Shown: positions 52,353-63,063 of the stretch, piece after piece
Position numbering within the stretch: position 1 is the stretch's first letter
Layout of the letters: each line of letters starts with the position of its first letter
Source: Paenibacillus fonticola DSM 21315
GTDB taxonomy: Bacteria > Bacillota > Bacilli > Paenibacillales > Paenibacillaceae
NCBI RefSeq assembly: GCF_000381905.1
Contig: NZ_KB907273.1
Location: 1 to 64,000 of the forward strand
DNA length: 64,000 nucleotides
Direction: 5' to 3'
Translations under genes and position numbers: made by a program
Notes under the pieces: model-generated
Seen by the model: only the letters and a program-made list of their open reading frames with translations
Databases searched by the model: none
What the model was told of the DNA's origin: nothing

Positions 52353-52910
52353 CTATCCCGGAAAATGTACATTTGCAGCTTTGCCGCCACAGCCGACCGG
52401 AGGTCCCAAAATGACGGATTCTCTAATAGGCGCTATCGCTCTGGCATAATCTTCTGCATTCACACAGTAAGCCTTCTGAATAACTTCCTTAGGAATCGCA
52501 CGCAAGAAATCGGAGCCATAAACGATATCCGGCGTAGGCTGATCAAAAATCGTCAGAAGATGCGCATGATCGCTTTCCGTAACAATCCAGTGAAACCAGC
52601 CCTTTGGAAACAAGGATATTTGCCCCGGCTTCAAATAATAGGTCATCAGCCTTTGCGTAAATGGATCAAAAACAGACGTAACGACTTCCCCGCAGATGAC
52701 AAAAACCATCTCGTTCACATTGGTATGCCAATGGGGCTGGACGATAATGCCCCTCGTTAAATGAATGTTGAAAAAACCGGTTTTTATTGCGGGGAGCTGT
52801 GCCCCGAAAACCTGTGTAATATAATTTTGCGGATCGCGCTGATAATTAAGCACCTGGTTGGAATCAGCCGCCAGCCGAAGATCAGGCGATTGGAGAATCG
52901 CATCGATCAT
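52353..52910 (-). CDS. Single-domain cupin protein
   Basis: 185 aa. It has a cupin fold with metal-binding motif 1 PHWHTNVNEMVFVICGE and a motif 2 around FPKGWFHWIVTESD. It resembles one half of oxalate decarboxylase/germin proteins. Mn or Fe binding is likely; the reaction is unknown. The ATG at 52910 has AAGGAGAG at a suitable distance, unlike the GTG at 52919. It ends before a good terminator. Confidence 0.85.
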   Translation of the reverse strand: MIDAILQSPDLRLAADSNQVLNYQRDPQNYITQVFGAQLPAIKTGFFNIHLTRGIIVQPHWHTNVNEMVFVICGEVVTSVFDPFTQRLMTYYLKPGQISLFPKGWFHWIVTESDHAHLLTIFDQPTPDIVYGSDFLRAIPKEVIQKAYCVNAEDYARAIAPIRESVILGPPVGCGGKAANVHFPG

Positions 52911-52985
52911 TTGGAGCACTCTCCTTTCTAGGTAAATGTCTATGTAGTGTATGCCTAAAAGGAAGAGTTTGACACTCGCAGCGTA

Positions 52986-53996
52986 CTAGCCAATCAAAGA
53001 TTGTTGTAAGCTCTCATCCAGCCAACCGCCGTTCTTTTCCAGCTGTCTTAAATCCGCGTAAATGGACTGCACTTGCCGCCGAAGCACCTCCGGGCCATCC
53101 GTACCATTAAAAAAACGGCTCATAAAATGAAGAAACACATCGATATGACGCAAACGCATGAGGGCTGGTATAGCCTCTACTTCTTCGCGCGCCAGCCTGA
53201 TCCGGCTGCTGAACCCTTGGCAAAATAGTTTGACAGCTGCCTGATCTCGTTCGCTGCCGTGCCCCATTAAGCCCGAAATAATGACAGCCGGCTCCATCGC
53301 CCGGACATCCTGCGTACAGAATTCAAAATCGAGCAGCGCGACAACTTGGGCAGGATCATCCGAGTTTACAAGCAAATTCGAATAGTTGAGATCGCCATGA
53401 ACAAGCTGCTGCGGCAGCTGCTCCAGCCCGTCAAGCTGTCGGGTGATGCCGGTGAGAGCATCAGCGATGTAAATTAGCGCATTCCGCAAGTCATGAAAAA
53501 ATGCGGGCGGCTGCTTGCAAAACTGCTGAACGATCTCCGGGGTGCATGCCGGATAAGACTGCGCTAATTCATAATACGGCCGATAGGACGGCTGTACTCC
53601 CGGCTCCACTCCGGCAAGCACACAAACTAATTCGCCGGCAGCGTTGCCAAACGAATACGCAGCGGTTTCACTGTCTCCTTCCGGCCGCATCCCCTCCATA
53701 TATTCGAACATACAAGCGTATCGTCCACTGCCGTCTGCTGTTTGTACGATCGTCTCGCCGGCAAGCGTTTTGACTGGAAGCGGGATGCCAAAGCTTAGTG
53801 TTCGCTGTCCAAGCGCTTCCAGCACCGCATGCTCGAATTGTATTTTCTCCCGGTCTTGGTGCGTTTCATAAATCCGCAGCACACTGCGGCGAGTACGGCT
53901 TTCAATAAAATAAGTCGTGTTATTCCAGCCGCTGGCTCCCTGCTTTATTTCTCCGTTATACTCCGCGGCATAATGCTTCAGAATCGAATTAAGCAT
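52986..53996 (-). CDS. Aminoglycoside-phosphotransferase-like kinase
   Basis: 336 aa. It is an APH/choline-kinase-fold protein. The catalytic loop is LVHGDLNYSNLLV (HxDxxxxN) and the metal-binding Asp lies in VVALLDFEFCTQDV. It is close to Bacillus homoserine-kinase/CotS-type relatives. The ATG at 53996 follows AAAGGAAT; the 23 codons before it overlap the DUF1266 gene and lack a ribosome site. The substrate is unknown, and resistance to a drug is not implied. Confidence 0.87.
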   Translation of the reverse strand: MLNSILKHYAAEYNGEIKQGASGWNNTTYFIESRTRRSVLRIYETHQDREKIQFEHAVLEALGQRTLSFGIPLPVKTLAGETIVQTADGSGRYACMFEYMEGMRPEGDSETAAYSFGNAAGELVCVLAGVEPGVQPSYRPYYELAQSYPACTPEIVQQFCKQPPAFFHDLRNALIYIADALTGITRQLDGLEQLPQQLVHGDLNYSNLLVNSDDPAQVVALLDFEFCTQDVRAMEPAVIISGLMGHGSERDQAAVKLFCQGFSSRIRLAREEVEAIPALMRLRHIDVFLHFMSRFFNGTDGPEVLRRQVQSIYADLRQLEKNGGWLDESLQQSLIG

Positions 53997-54028
53997 CTCT
54001 ATTCCTTTCTTGCAGTTACTGGTTAAAT

Positions 54029-54733
54029 TCAGTTTAACGACATGTTCCAATCGAGCCGATTCCAAGGACTGCCAGCGTCGATCATGAGCCGATGAACGTA
54101 TTCGACCATTCGTTTTGCACTATCCTCCGTAGTTTGCCCCCACCAGAACTGCCGGCCAATTAAATAGCTGGTGCCATACTCATACCAGCCTGTATAGCAT
54201 TGCTGGGCCTTGACGGCGATGGGCATGATCAGCTCCAGCGCTTCCTGCCGGGATATATACCCGAGAAAAGCGCCATACTTGCATAAATTGACGTATCTGC
54301 CCCAATCCCATGCAGCAATTCCCGCTGCCGGCAGCCTGTTCATGTAAGCCTGCACGATACGATGCTCCCTGTATTCTTTCGTTGCATTCGGGATAGCGGC
54401 GATGTAACGTTGCTGGTCGCTGGCAGACAATGCAGACAAAAACGAGCGGATGGTCATAAATGAAACATTATGCCCTCCATCATCCAAAAAATTCAGATTA
54501 TCTAGTAAAGTTTCCCTGCTGTCTATTCCCCAGTCACGTTCCAGGGATTGCCTGTGCAGGGCGTCATTTTCCTCGGTAAATTCTAATTCATAATTGTTGG
54601 CAAAATCGACACCGTTCATTTCGAACAGCACAGCTCCCAAAGCGTAACACCATAGCTCTATATCGCTTATATTAGCCTTATTACGGCGATTTTCGTTATC
54701 GCGGCCGTTATCCAGGCTATCGCTAATCAACAT
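54029..54733 (-). CDS. DUF1266 domain protein
   Basis: 234 aa. It has a DUF1266 domain in the C-terminal half: [40 protein letters not shown], and the end SWREFGxSYLLGRQFW-like [13 protein letters not shown]. The ATG at 54733 lies nine bases after GGAG, inside the end of the J-domain gene. In many bacteria DUF1266 proteins are encoded next to J-domain or TPR proteins. Function is unknown. Confidence 0.85.
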   Translation of the reverse strand: MLISDSLDNGRDNENRRNKANISDIELWCYALGAVLFEMNGVDFANNYELEFTEENDALHRQSLERDWGIDSRETLLDNLNFLDDGGHNVSFMTIRSFLSALSASDQQRYIAAIPNATKEYREHRIVQAYMNRLPAAGIAAWDWGRYVNLCKYGAFLGYISRQEALELIMPIAVKAQQCYTGWYEYGTSYLIGRQFWWGQTTEDSAKRMVEYVHRLMIDAGSPWNRLDWNMSLN

Positions 54734-57317
54734 AGTATTCAACTCCATCCACTAAAAAGTGTAATGAATATACTTCGCCAACTTCCTGATGCGACAAATA
54801 AAGCTGATCAGGCAGCGTAATCGGCGGCGCGCTCTTTCGTGTGAACAGCCCCCGGAGCAGCTTCGCCGAATTTACCGTAAGCTGCGATAATTGTTCATAA
54901 TACTGCGCATATGCGCGATGATCAGGGAAATCCTGACAAGCCTCATGGGCATATTCCGCGGCTGCTTTAATATCGCCATTCTTATAATGCGCTACACTTA
55001 AATAAATGACTGCTTCATCCCGGCGGCCCAGGTCGTAAGCACGGCCCAAATCCTTGATGCTCGCCTCATAATCACCCTGATAGTAATGCGCTACCCCGGA
55101 ATATAGCCAGACGAGAGGAGCATAGGAATTTTCCTCGCCCCTTTGTACGATGAAATTTTGGGCTACGCTCGGCACTGGTTTCCATTGCTTCAAATTAACT
55201 AACATCTTGATCGTTTCGAGCAGTACCCACTCATCATCAGGCCGCTGCAGCATAATTCTGGAAATGTTAGCGTCAATCCGCTCCATTTCATCCATGTTCC
55301 ATTGCTTCAGCAGCATATACAGCGCCATTTGCGACGGATAATAATGTTCGGGGAACAACTCGGCCGCTTCGCTGTAAAGCTCCGTCGCCTTCTTGTCCTC
55401 GCCCATGGCACGATAAATATCGCCTTCTACAACATAGCCGTAGGATTCCTCAGGAAAATGCTGTTTGAAAGTTTGGATCGCCGCCAAGGCTCCCTCGTAA
55501 TCTTCATTCAAGAAGCGAGCACTGGCTAGATTTTGATATGTGAATTTATCAAAATTCCAAGCGATAGCCGCTTCCAGACACTCGGTCGCCTGCGCGTATT
55601 CCATGAGGAATAAATGGGACTGCCCCTTTCTAAACCAGTCCAGGCCATATGTATATTCATGTTCTAGCACTTTTTCATAGTCTGGCAAAGCTGCCCGGTA
55701 CTCTTTTAACTTGTAATAACAGTTGCTTCGAATATGATAAGACTCCCAAATGGATGGATCGATCGATATCGCCTGATTGGATAGCTCGATGCCTTTGCCC
55801 GGATCATCGATGAAATAATACGCCAAGCCGAGCTTATTCAACACGGTGATGTTGTAGGGATTCATCTCCAGCGCCGCAGTTAAATCACGTATGGCCAGCT
55901 CATATTCATCTGAGTCGAGATAAGCGATCCCCCGGGCTACAACAATGTCGTAACCGTTGCTTCCTTCATTCATCGCTTCACTCCAAGCTGAATGAAGCAG
56001 TTGAATGCCGTCCGCATACCTTTTTTGCTCCAGGAGTGCGCGGCCCCAAAGCAGATATTTGTCAGAGCCCTGCTCCTTTACGGCATGTAGAGACTCAAGC
56101 GTTTGGCAGCATTCGTCCCATAGCTCCAGATCGAAATACAGCTGTGCCAGCGTCAGCAGCTTGTCCGCATCATGGGGAGATTGAGCCAGCTCCAGGCGCT
56201 GAGCTTCAGCCAACCGTTTATTCACATTAAACAAACGAATCCGGGCATCCAAATCGAACGGGTATTGCTGTATAACGAGCTCCCATAATGATTTCGCTTC
56301 CGCAAGCCGCTCAAGCGCCAGGTAGCATTCGGCCAGCCCATGCAAGGCCGCCAGATCATCAGCGTTTCGGGATAAAATGTACTGATAGTCAGATAATGCC
56401 AGCGTGATGTTGCCATGCTGCAGCGCGATGGCGGCGCGATGCCTAAATCCATCCATTTCTCCGGGATACATTTCGGCCAGCCGATGATAGACATTAAACG
56501 CAGTTTCCATATCGCCCGTACGGACGAAATACTCGCCGCCAAGCCTCAATAAATCGGGATCATCACCGAATATTTGCTGCGCCGCTGCCAGATAGTGGCC
56601 AGCATCCTCCAATTGATTACTGATTAGAGCGTATTGGGCGGCATTGCGATTGTGAAGAAATACATCCACATCCTGCAAATCAGCTGGGATAAACTCATAA
56701 CGCAGCTCCCAATTTTTTCTCACTTCCCTGAGCAAATAGTCTACAAAATCACTCGGAAAGTGCTTATGCAGTTCCATCTCCTGATCTGTCCATGAAAAAT
56801 GCTCGTTCAGCAGCGTCCAAACTGGCTGCGGCAGCAAGTAATTCTCGGTGAGAAAAGACAGCATACGCCGATGGATCAATTCCCTGACATCCAGCCTCCA
56901 CAGCTCTTCCCGTGCCAGCAAAGCCCGCCACTGTCCAGCATCCCTTCTCATTGAAAAGTTCGTGTAGAGCGCTTCGACACGCTCCATAAAAGCGTCGGCT
57001 AAACCATCCGCTGAATTGTCTTCGCTATGTAAAAATGGCGCAGTCTGCGGAGCAGCCTCCTCCTTCTCCTTATCGATGCTCTTCGGCTGTATAGGGGCTG
57101 CTTGAAGAGCAGGTTCCCCTCCCGCTTCGTTCTGCTGCTGCTCCACTTCTTTAATAAACTTCGCTTCATTTAAAGCTTGCTCGTAAGCCTCGCGCAGCTG
57201 CTGAAAGCCCGCCGGATCATCTTCCGGATGATACACTTGCAGCATCTTCGCATACGCGCGCTTGATAGTCTTCGTATCCAGCGTAGGTTCAATACCAAGC
57301 CGATCCCAAACGTTCAT
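54723..57317 (-). CDS. J-domain and TPR-repeat protein
   Basis: 864 aa. An N-terminal J domain (residues 1-50, [20 protein letters not shown]) has HPE in place of the usual HPD. A Glu/Gln-rich linker (~60-100) follows, then about 14 TPR-like helical hairpins (~220-800), for example [20 protein letters not shown] and [20 protein letters not shown]. The change in HPD may weaken Hsp70 stimulation, but HPE is common in this group of J proteins. Overlaps the DUF1266 gene, and the pair presumably acts together. No signal peptide. Confidence 0.88.
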   Translation of the reverse strand: MNVWDRLGIEPTLDTKTIKRAYAKMLQVYHPEDDPAGFQQLREAYEQALNEAKFIKEVEQQQNEAGGEPALQAAPIQPKSIDKEKEEAAPQTAPFLHSEDNSADGLADAFMERVEALYTNFSMRRDAGQWRALLAREELWRLDVRELIHRRMLSFLTENYLLPQPVWTLLNEHFSWTDQEMELHKHFPSDFVDYLLREVRKNWELRYEFIPADLQDVDVFLHNRNAAQYALISNQLEDAGHYLAAAQQIFGDDPDLLRLGGEYFVRTGDMETAFNVYHRLAEMYPGEMDGFRHRAAIALQHGNITLALSDYQYILSRNADDLAALHGLAECYLALERLAEAKSLWELVIQQYPFDLDARIRLFNVNKRLAEAQRLELAQSPHDADKLLTLAQLYFDLELWDECCQTLESLHAVKEQGSDKYLLWGRALLEQKRYADGIQLLHSAWSEAMNEGSNGYDIVVARGIAYLDSDEYELAIRDLTAALEMNPYNITVLNKLGLAYYFIDDPGKGIELSNQAISIDPSIWESYHIRSNCYYKLKEYRAALPDYEKVLEHEYTYGLDWFRKGQSHLFLMEYAQATECLEAAIAWNFDKFTYQNLASARFLNEDYEGALAAIQTFKQHFPEESYGYVVEGDIYRAMGEDKKATELYSEAAELFPEHYYPSQMALYMLLKQWNMDEMERIDANISRIMLQRPDDEWVLLETIKMLVNLKQWKPVPSVAQNFIVQRGEENSYAPLVWLYSGVAHYYQGDYEASIKDLGRAYDLGRRDEAVIYLSVAHYKNGDIKAAAEYAHEACQDFPDHRAYAQYYEQLSQLTVNSAKLLRGLFTRKSAPPITLPDQLYLSHQEVGEVYSLHFLVDGVEYYVD

Positions 57318-57586
57318 ATGTTATTCCCTCAACTTTTCGATATTGATAGATGACAATGGAACAATCCAACTTTCTGATAGTCATTATTCGACATTTCCCT
57401 GCTTTTTCCTCTCAATAAGATTAAAGTCTTTCTGCTGCTGCCGTAAAAATGCTCCAATATAGCTGTCAAGCGGTGATCTTAGATAATTTAGATGTGATAA
57501 TATACTATATGATAGCTATAGCTCTTCTTCGCTCTCTCAAACGTTATTAAGGCATTCATAAACATAACGATATAAGGTAGGCTACG

Positions 57587-60500
57587 ATGACCAAAAGAAA
57601 AATACTGCTTATTTCCATTTTGTTTTTTTCCGTGCTCACTGGCTTTCGTTTTGCTTGGCTGCATTTTTTTTCGACACCGGATCGTCCGCCCGTTGTTGAA
57701 GGTGTGCTGGACTTAAGAAACTGGCATAAACTTCAAAATCACTCCATCACCTTGGATGGTCAATGGGAATTTTACCCCAGCACCTTGTTAATGAGCAATA
57801 CGAACATTAGCGATCCTTTGAAACAAAGAAGAAAATACATACAAGTTCCGGGCGATTGGGAAGTCCCGGCAAAGCCGAATCAAAATAAAAAGTTTGGTTA
57901 TGGCTCCTATCGCTTGCGCATTCTCGTTGATCCCGCCCAGGGCAAGGCTTTCGGCCTTCGCATCCAAGGCATCGCCAGCTCATCAGAAGTGTATATCAAT
58001 GGCCAACTGCTGGCACAGTCTGGCCAGCCAGCGGAGGACAAGCTCAAATACAAACCGCTCGATATTCCTTATTACGCCTATTACACGCTTGAAAATGATC
58101 CCGTCCTCGACCTTGTCATTCAAATTGCGAATTATGATAACTCTATCCAGGGGGGCATTACTCGTTCAGTCAAATTCGGCCTGGAAGACACGCTGGAGCG
58201 CGATTTGTCGCTTGCTGCCGATTTGGTTCGCTTTGCCTGCGTGGCTTATTTGATCCATGCTTTGTATGGCATCGTATTATTTTTTATTGGCAATCAGGAC
58301 AAGCGCTTGATCTATTTCTCTTTCATGATTATTTGCATTGTGCTCGGTACGCTAATGGACGGCGAGCGCCTGTTCTTTGTGTGGATTCCGGTGAACTATG
58401 AGTGGGGCCAGAAACTCATTTACCTGACGATGATTGCAGGCGGATATTTCATTTTGCAAAATATCAGATACCAGTTGCCCGGCTTTTTACGAAATTCGGG
58501 CTCGTTAATATACGCACTCTTATGCAGCATTGCCGTGCTGCTCATATTATTGCTGCCTGTTTCTTACAATACGATGCTGCAGCCTGGCTATATTTTTGTG
58601 ATGTTCTTGCCCTGCCTGCTCGCTCCGGTGGCGCTGTTCAATTCTACGATGAGGAGCAGCAAGGATAACATTTTTATATTGCTGGCTGCCATTGCATCGA
58701 TTAACAGCTTGGTCTGGTTGTTTGTCATTTTCGGGCTGCAGATCGATATGGTATCTTATCCGTTTGATCTGGTTATTGCCACGATCTGCCTCGCCTCCTA
58801 CTGGTTCAAGCGTTACTTTCAAATTTTAAGCGAAGCTCAGAAACTCACGGTCAAGCTGCAAAGAGCAGATAAGCATAAAGACGATTTCCTGGCTACGGTC
58901 GCCCATGAGCTGCGAAATCCGCTGCATGGCATATTAAGCATCTCGCAAGCGATATCGGAAAGGGAGAACAATATTCCCGGGAATAAAAATACTAAAGATA
59001 TGGAACTGCTGATGACGGTAGGAAGGCGGATGTCGTTTTTGTTAAATGACTTGCTTGACCTTGGACGATTAAAGGAAAACCGCATTGTCCTTCAGCCGTC
59101 CAACGTCTCCGTGCATAGTGTGACCGAAACTGTCATCGATATGCTGAAATTTATGACAGATGGCAAGCCGATCCGGTTCAACAACCGGATTCCTAGCCAA
59201 TTTCCTCTCGTTGCTGCCGATGAAAATCGGCTGGTTCAAATTTTGGTTAATCTTGTGCACAATGCGGTCAAATATTCATTAGCAGGCGAGGTATCCGTTC
59301 AAGCTTCAATTGAGAATGGCTGGGCCGCCATTTCCGTCATCGATACCGGCATCGGCATGGATGCGGAAATACTGGAAAGAGCCTTCGAACCGTATGAGCA
59401 GGGTTCTCAAGGCATTACGACGCTTGGCGGCGGTTTCGGGCTTGGACTAAGCATTTGCAAACAACTCGTCGAGATGCACGGGGGGACTTTGAGGGTGAAG
59501 TCACAGCCTCAACAGGGCTCGGTGTTTACCTTCACATTAAAATTAGCCGAGCCGGCCTATCAACGACAGGAAAGCATGCTTCAAACGCAAATGGACATCA
59601 GCACCTCTGCGCCTGAACTGGCCGCTTTGTCTGAGACGGCAACAGGTGAATATGCCGTCGCCGAAGAAGCCCCTTCGCCTGACCGCATCCGGCTGCTGGC
59701 CGTCGACGACGATCCGGTTAATTTAAAGGTGCTGGAAAGTATATTCGCCAATGAAGCGTATGAAGTCTTCACGGCAACGAGCGCAAAGCAGGCGTTATCG
59801 ATGCTGAATCGCCGGGATTGGGATTTGGTTATAAGCGATGTGATGATGCCGAACATGTCCGGCTATGAGCTGACGGTGCGGATTCGGAAGCATTACTCCC
59901 TTTCAGAGCTGCCTGTGCTGCTGTTAACCGCCTGCAGCAGGGACGAAGATATCGAAGCCGGATTCCGGGCAGGTGCCAACGATTACGTTACCAAGCCGAT
60001 GAAAGCGACCGAGCTCAAATCGCGGGTCAAGTCATTAACGAAGCTGAAGCGATCCGTGAACGAGCGTTTGCGGTTGGAGGCGGCATGGCTTCAGGCGCAA
60101 ATCAAGCCCCACTTTATTTTAAATACGTTCACCGCCATAGCGGAACTGAGCAAGATCGATACTAAGCGAATGGATGCTTTGGTGGAGGAATTGAACAACT
60201 ATATCCGGCTAAGCATTGATTTTCAGAACTCCGATCAAGCCGCTCCACTGGATCATGAATTGAGCTTAATACGATCGTACCTGTATATTCAGAAGGAGCG
60301 CTTCGGCGACCGGCTGCAGGTCGTCTGGGAGATCGATGAAGATATTCAAATCCTTATTCCCCCGCTTACGATCCAGCCTTTGGTAGAAAATGCGGTGATC
60401 CACGGCCTGCTTAACCGCTCTTCCGGCGGAGTAGTGCGGATTCGCATTAAGGAAACGGAGCAAGCGATCGAGATTCGTATTTCGGATAACGGGAAAGGGA

Positions 60501-60667
60501 TCGATGAGGAAACGCTGCGTCATATACTGGATCGCCAGGTTGACAAGCGAACAGGCATTGGCCTGCATAATACGGATCGGCGGCTAAAACAGTTTTATGG
60601 CAGCGGTCTGCAAATCGAAAGCACGCTGGGTGTGGGGACTTCAGTTTCGTTCTCATTAGCAAAATAG
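57587..60667 (+). CDS. Hybrid sensor kinase with two kinase modules and a receiver
   Basis: 1026 aa. TM1 (~8-25); a jelly-roll 7TMR-DISM-type extracellular domain (~35-200, LDGQWEFYPSTLL, VYINGQLLAQSG); seven helices (~205-420); HisKA with H440 (ATVAHELRNPLHGILS) and HATPase (GFGLGLSICKQL); receiver with D751 (LVISDVMMPN); then a LytS-type His_kinase with H842 (QAQIKPHFILNTF) and its own HATPase (NGKGIDEE, GIGLHN). Similar multi-module kinases are abundant in Paenibacillus. The partner regulator is not adjacent. The ligand is perhaps a carbohydrate. Confidence 0.93.
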   Translation: MTKRKILLISILFFSVLTGFRFAWLHFFSTPDRPPVVEGVLDLRNWHKLQNHSITLDGQWEFYPSTLLMSNTNISDPLKQRRKYIQVPGDWEVPAKPNQNKKFGYGSYRLRILVDPAQGKAFGLRIQGIASSSEVYINGQLLAQSGQPAEDKLKYKPLDIPYYAYYTLENDPVLDLVIQIANYDNSIQGGITRSVKFGLEDTLERDLSLAADLVRFACVAYLIHALYGIVLFFIGNQDKRLIYFSFMIICIVLGTLMDGERLFFVWIPVNYEWGQKLIYLTMIAGGYFILQNIRYQLPGFLRNSGSLIYALLCSIAVLLILLLPVSYNTMLQPGYIFVMFLPCLLAPVALFNSTMRSSKDNIFILLAAIASINSLVWLFVIFGLQIDMVSYPFDLVIATICLASYWFKRYFQILSEAQKLTVKLQRADKHKDDFLATVAHELRNPLHGILSISQAISERENNIPGNKNTKDMELLMTVGRRMSFLLNDLLDLGRLKENRIVLQPSNVSVHSVTETVIDMLKFMTDGKPIRFNNRIPSQFPLVAADENRLVQILVNLVHNAVKYSLAGEVSVQASIENGWAAISVIDTGIGMDAEILERAFEPYEQGSQGITTLGGGFGLGLSICKQLVEMHGGTLRVKSQPQQGSVFTFTLKLAEPAYQRQESMLQTQMDISTSAPELAALSETATGEYAVAEEAPSPDRIRLLAVDDDPVNLKVLESIFANEAYEVFTATSAKQALSMLNRRDWDLVISDVMMPNMSGYELTVRIRKHYSLSELPVLLLTACSRDEDIEAGFRAGANDYVTKPMKATELKSRVKSLTKLKRSVNERLRLEAAWLQAQIKPHFILNTFTAIAELSKIDTKRMDALVEELNNYIRLSIDFQNSDQAAPLDHELSLIRSYLYIQKERFGDRLQVVWEIDEDIQILIPPLTIQPLVENAVIHGLLNRSSGGVVRIRIKETEQAIEIRISDNGKGIDEETLRHILDRQVDKRTGIGLHNTDRRLKQFYGSGLQIESTLGVGTSVSFSLAK

Positions 60668-60718
60668 CACGGACAACTTCCAGCCGAGGTATCGTTTGGC
60701 GAACCCAAAACTATTAAT

Positions 60719-60730
60719 TTATGCTATAAT
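60719..60730 (+). promoter_or_regulatory. Extended -10 promoter of the lipoprotein gene
   Basis: TATGCTATAAT with a perfect TATAAT at 60725-60730 and a TG one base before it. No good -35 at 17 bases. It leaves about 30 bases of leader before the GTG start at 60767. Confidence 0.6.
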
Positions 60731-60766
60731 ATATCTTTGTCAAATAATGGATTGGAGGGTTTTACT

Positions 60767-61282
60767 GTGAAACGAAGAAATTGGCCGGGGCTGTTCTTAT
60801 GTCTGCTTATGACAATGACAGTACTCGCGGGGTGCAGTTCTAAGGTGTCGTATATCAGCAAGGAGTTTAACGGTATATCGTTCAAATTTCCTGAAGCATG
60901 GGGAGAACCATCTATGGAAAACAGTGATGAACTTAGCTACAACTTTGATACCGAGGGAGGAGGCAAAGCGATCTTCTACATCTATTCATTTTCTAAGGAT
61001 ACATATAAGAGTAGATTTTATAATGAAGAGGAGGGCTATTATAAAGGCGCTTATCTGCTAAACACAACGGAGCAGCTTAACAATAAGCTGGATATAATGT
61101 CTTTCTATCCTATCAAAGAAATTTGGAAGGACAGCAAGCCACCCGAGAATATGATGCTGCTCAGTCTAGTGGAAACCGATGAATACATATTAGAGTTCAC
61201 TATGGATCTGCCGCAAAAATACTATGACAGCGACAAAAAGATTGTTGAATCTGTATATAACAGCATTAAAGTTGTAAACTAA
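60767..61282 (+). CDS. Lipoprotein of unknown function
   Basis: 171 aa. The GTG start at 60767 follows GGAGG at eight bases; the TTG at 60737 lacks a site. The signal peptide has lipobox VLAGC. The mature part is a small alpha/beta domain (ISKEFNGISFKFPEAWGEPS, KIVESVYNSIKVV) of the PsbP/Mog1 or DUF1795-like shape, without a firm family assignment. It is attached outside the membrane. Confidence 0.82.
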   Translation: MKRRNWPGLFLCLLMTMTVLAGCSSKVSYISKEFNGISFKFPEAWGEPSMENSDELSYNFDTEGGGKAIFYIYSFSKDTYKSRFYNEEEGYYKGAYLLNTTEQLNNKLDIMSFYPIKEIWKDSKPPENMMLLSLVETDEYILEFTMDLPQKYYDSDKKIVESVYNSIKVVN

Positions 61283-61444
61283 CCGCCTGGCTCTCAAATG
61301 TACGAAAGGTTCACTTTCTTAATTTTCAATATCCCACCTTATTTTATTTAAAAATAAAGTTAAAATTCATAATAATTTATCTTCGCTTTGCCAAATGATA
61401 CAATATAGGTCAAGCATAACCATGATCCTAAAGGAGTGAGGCAA

Positions 61445-61873
61445 TTGGCTGTTGATGTTTACTTCAATTTTAACGGCAACTGTCGTGAAGCTGTAGAGTT
61501 CTATGCCAAGGTATTCAACACGGAACCGCCGCAAATTATGACCTTTAGTGAAGCGCCGCCAAATCCGGATTTTGCTCTTCCTGAAGCAGCGAAAGATTTA
61601 GTCATGCATGCGCGCATTAACATTAATGGCAGCAACGTGATGTTCTCTGACGTTTTTCCCGGCATGCCTTTCGTGCAGGGCAACAACATCAGCCTGGCCT
61701 TTGTCAGTACCGACCTGGAGCAGGTCAAGTCCGTGTTCCACCAGCTGAAAGAAGGCGGCACGGTCGGAATGGAGCTGCAGGAGACCTTTTGGAGCAAATG
61801 CTATGGCAGTGTCAAAGATAAGTTTGGGATTGATTGGCAGGTCAATTATGATAACGGCGAGAGCCCAATGTAA
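61445..61873 (+). CDS. VOC-family protein (PhnB/3-demethylubiquinone-like)
   Basis: 142 aa. It has a glyoxalase/bleomycin-resistance fold of the PhnB subgroup: VDVYFNFNGNCREAVEFYAK at the start, PGMPFVQGNNISL, EGGTVGMELQETFWSKCYGS, and the ending DKFGIDWQVNY. AAGGAG eight bases upstream favours the TTG at 61445 over the GTG at 61436. The substrate is unknown. Confidence 0.9.
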   Translation: MAVDVYFNFNGNCREAVEFYAKVFNTEPPQIMTFSEAPPNPDFALPEAAKDLVMHARININGSNVMFSDVFPGMPFVQGNNISLAFVSTDLEQVKSVFHQLKEGGTVGMELQETFWSKCYGSVKDKFGIDWQVNYDNGESPM

Positions 61874-61945
61874 ACGAATGTAACTCAAGCACAACTGCAA
61901 GTTCCAGATCCAATTCAAATGAAGATCAGAGCCTGCAAAAAATAA

Positions 61946-61985
61946 ATATCCCGCACTCATTGCTGATGAGCGCGGGATATTTTTA
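61946..61985. terminator. Bidirectional terminator between the VOC gene and nrdF
   Basis: Arms ATATCCCGCACTCAT / ATGAGCGCGGGATAT with one mismatch and a five-base loop; T5 follows on the plus strand and TTTATT on the minus strand. Confidence 0.85.
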
Positions 61986-62011
61986 ATGATAACTTCGTAC
62001 CAGCTTATAGG

Positions 62012-63007
62012 TTACCAGATACTGGACTGTTTTACCCGTTCATTCAGGAAGGAGAAATCCTCTTCCCGTAAAGGCTCAACGGTTCCTTTCTGATACCCTT
62101 TCCCTTTCGTGGAGAAAAAGTCATGCGTGCTCGTTTCGGTCCGTATGCCGTTCAGCACTACGGGATTAATTTCTTCCTCTTCAAATACAGGCTCGATTCC
62201 GAGGTTCATTAACGCCTTGTTCGCATTGTATCGAATATACTTCTTCACTTCATGCGTCAGGCCGATCGGATCGTACAGTTCCTCGGTGTACTCCAGTTCA
62301 TTTTTGTAAAGATCCATCAGCAGCTCGTTGACGAACTTCTCCGCGAAGTCCTGCTCTTCCCTGCTTAATTGCTGAAATACCTCCTGAGCGAGCAGGCCGA
62401 CGAACACGCCGTGTACACTCTCATCGCGAATTATAAGCTTAATGATCTCACCGCTGGCGACCATTTTGCCTTGTCCTGCCAAGTACAGCGGATAGAAGAA
62501 CCCTGAGTAGAACAAGAAGCTCTCCAGGAAGACCGAGGCGACCATCGCCTGGTACAGGCTTAGCAGGTTCCCCTGCTCAATGCTTCGATAATAGGAATCG
62601 ATCCGATGCGTCTTATACTGCAAAAACTTGTTGCTGCGCACCCAGCCGAACGTATCGCCGATCAACTCGCTGCTGGCTACGGTCGTAAAGATCGTGCTGT
62701 AGCTTTTCGCATGAATTTCTTCCATCGCCGCCTGAAAAATAAGGATCGCTTTCTTCTGCTTCCCTTCCACATGCTGCGCTATAAGCGGCATACCGACGTT
62801 CCCCTGCTCCGTATCGAGCAGCGTCAGTCCGCCCAGCACCTTCATGAACGTATCCTTCTCACCGCTGCTTAGCTCCGTCCATGACTTCAAATCCTTTGAT
62901 ACCGGGATTTCCGTGTCCAGCCAAAATTGCGACGTATTTTGCGTCCATAGCATTTCCGTATAATCCGCTTCGGGTGAATTCCAGTTTACCGCTTCATACT
63001 TAGTCAT
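62012..63007 (-). CDS. nrdF: Class Ib ribonucleotide reductase beta subunit
   Basis: 331 aa, close to Bacillus NrdF. The dimetal site carries Asp of LLDTEQGN, the EEIHAKSYS Glu and His, and RDESVHGVFVG Glu and His. The radical Tyr is likely in the KSYS region. It generates the tyrosyl radical (Mn2 or Fe2) used by NrdE to reduce ribonucleotides. The ATG at 63007 follows GGAAAGGGAAAG. It is 56 bases after nrdE. No nrdI gene is visible in the window. Confidence 0.95.
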   Translation of the reverse strand: MTKYEAVNWNSPEADYTEMLWTQNTSQFWLDTEIPVSKDLKSWTELSSGEKDTFMKVLGGLTLLDTEQGNVGMPLIAQHVEGKQKKAILIFQAAMEEIHAKSYSTIFTTVASSELIGDTFGWVRSNKFLQYKTHRIDSYYRSIEQGNLLSLYQAMVASVFLESFLFYSGFFYPLYLAGQGKMVASGEIIKLIIRDESVHGVFVGLLAQEVFQQLSREEQDFAEKFVNELLMDLYKNELEYTEELYDPIGLTHEVKKYIRYNANKALMNLGIEPVFEEEEINPVVLNGIRTETSTHDFFSTKGKGYQKGTVEPLREEDFSFLNERVKQSSIW

Positions 63008-63063
63008 TATGTCTTTCCCTTTCCACCTGTATTCTGCAAACCGCTTGTCCACAGTCGTACTTG

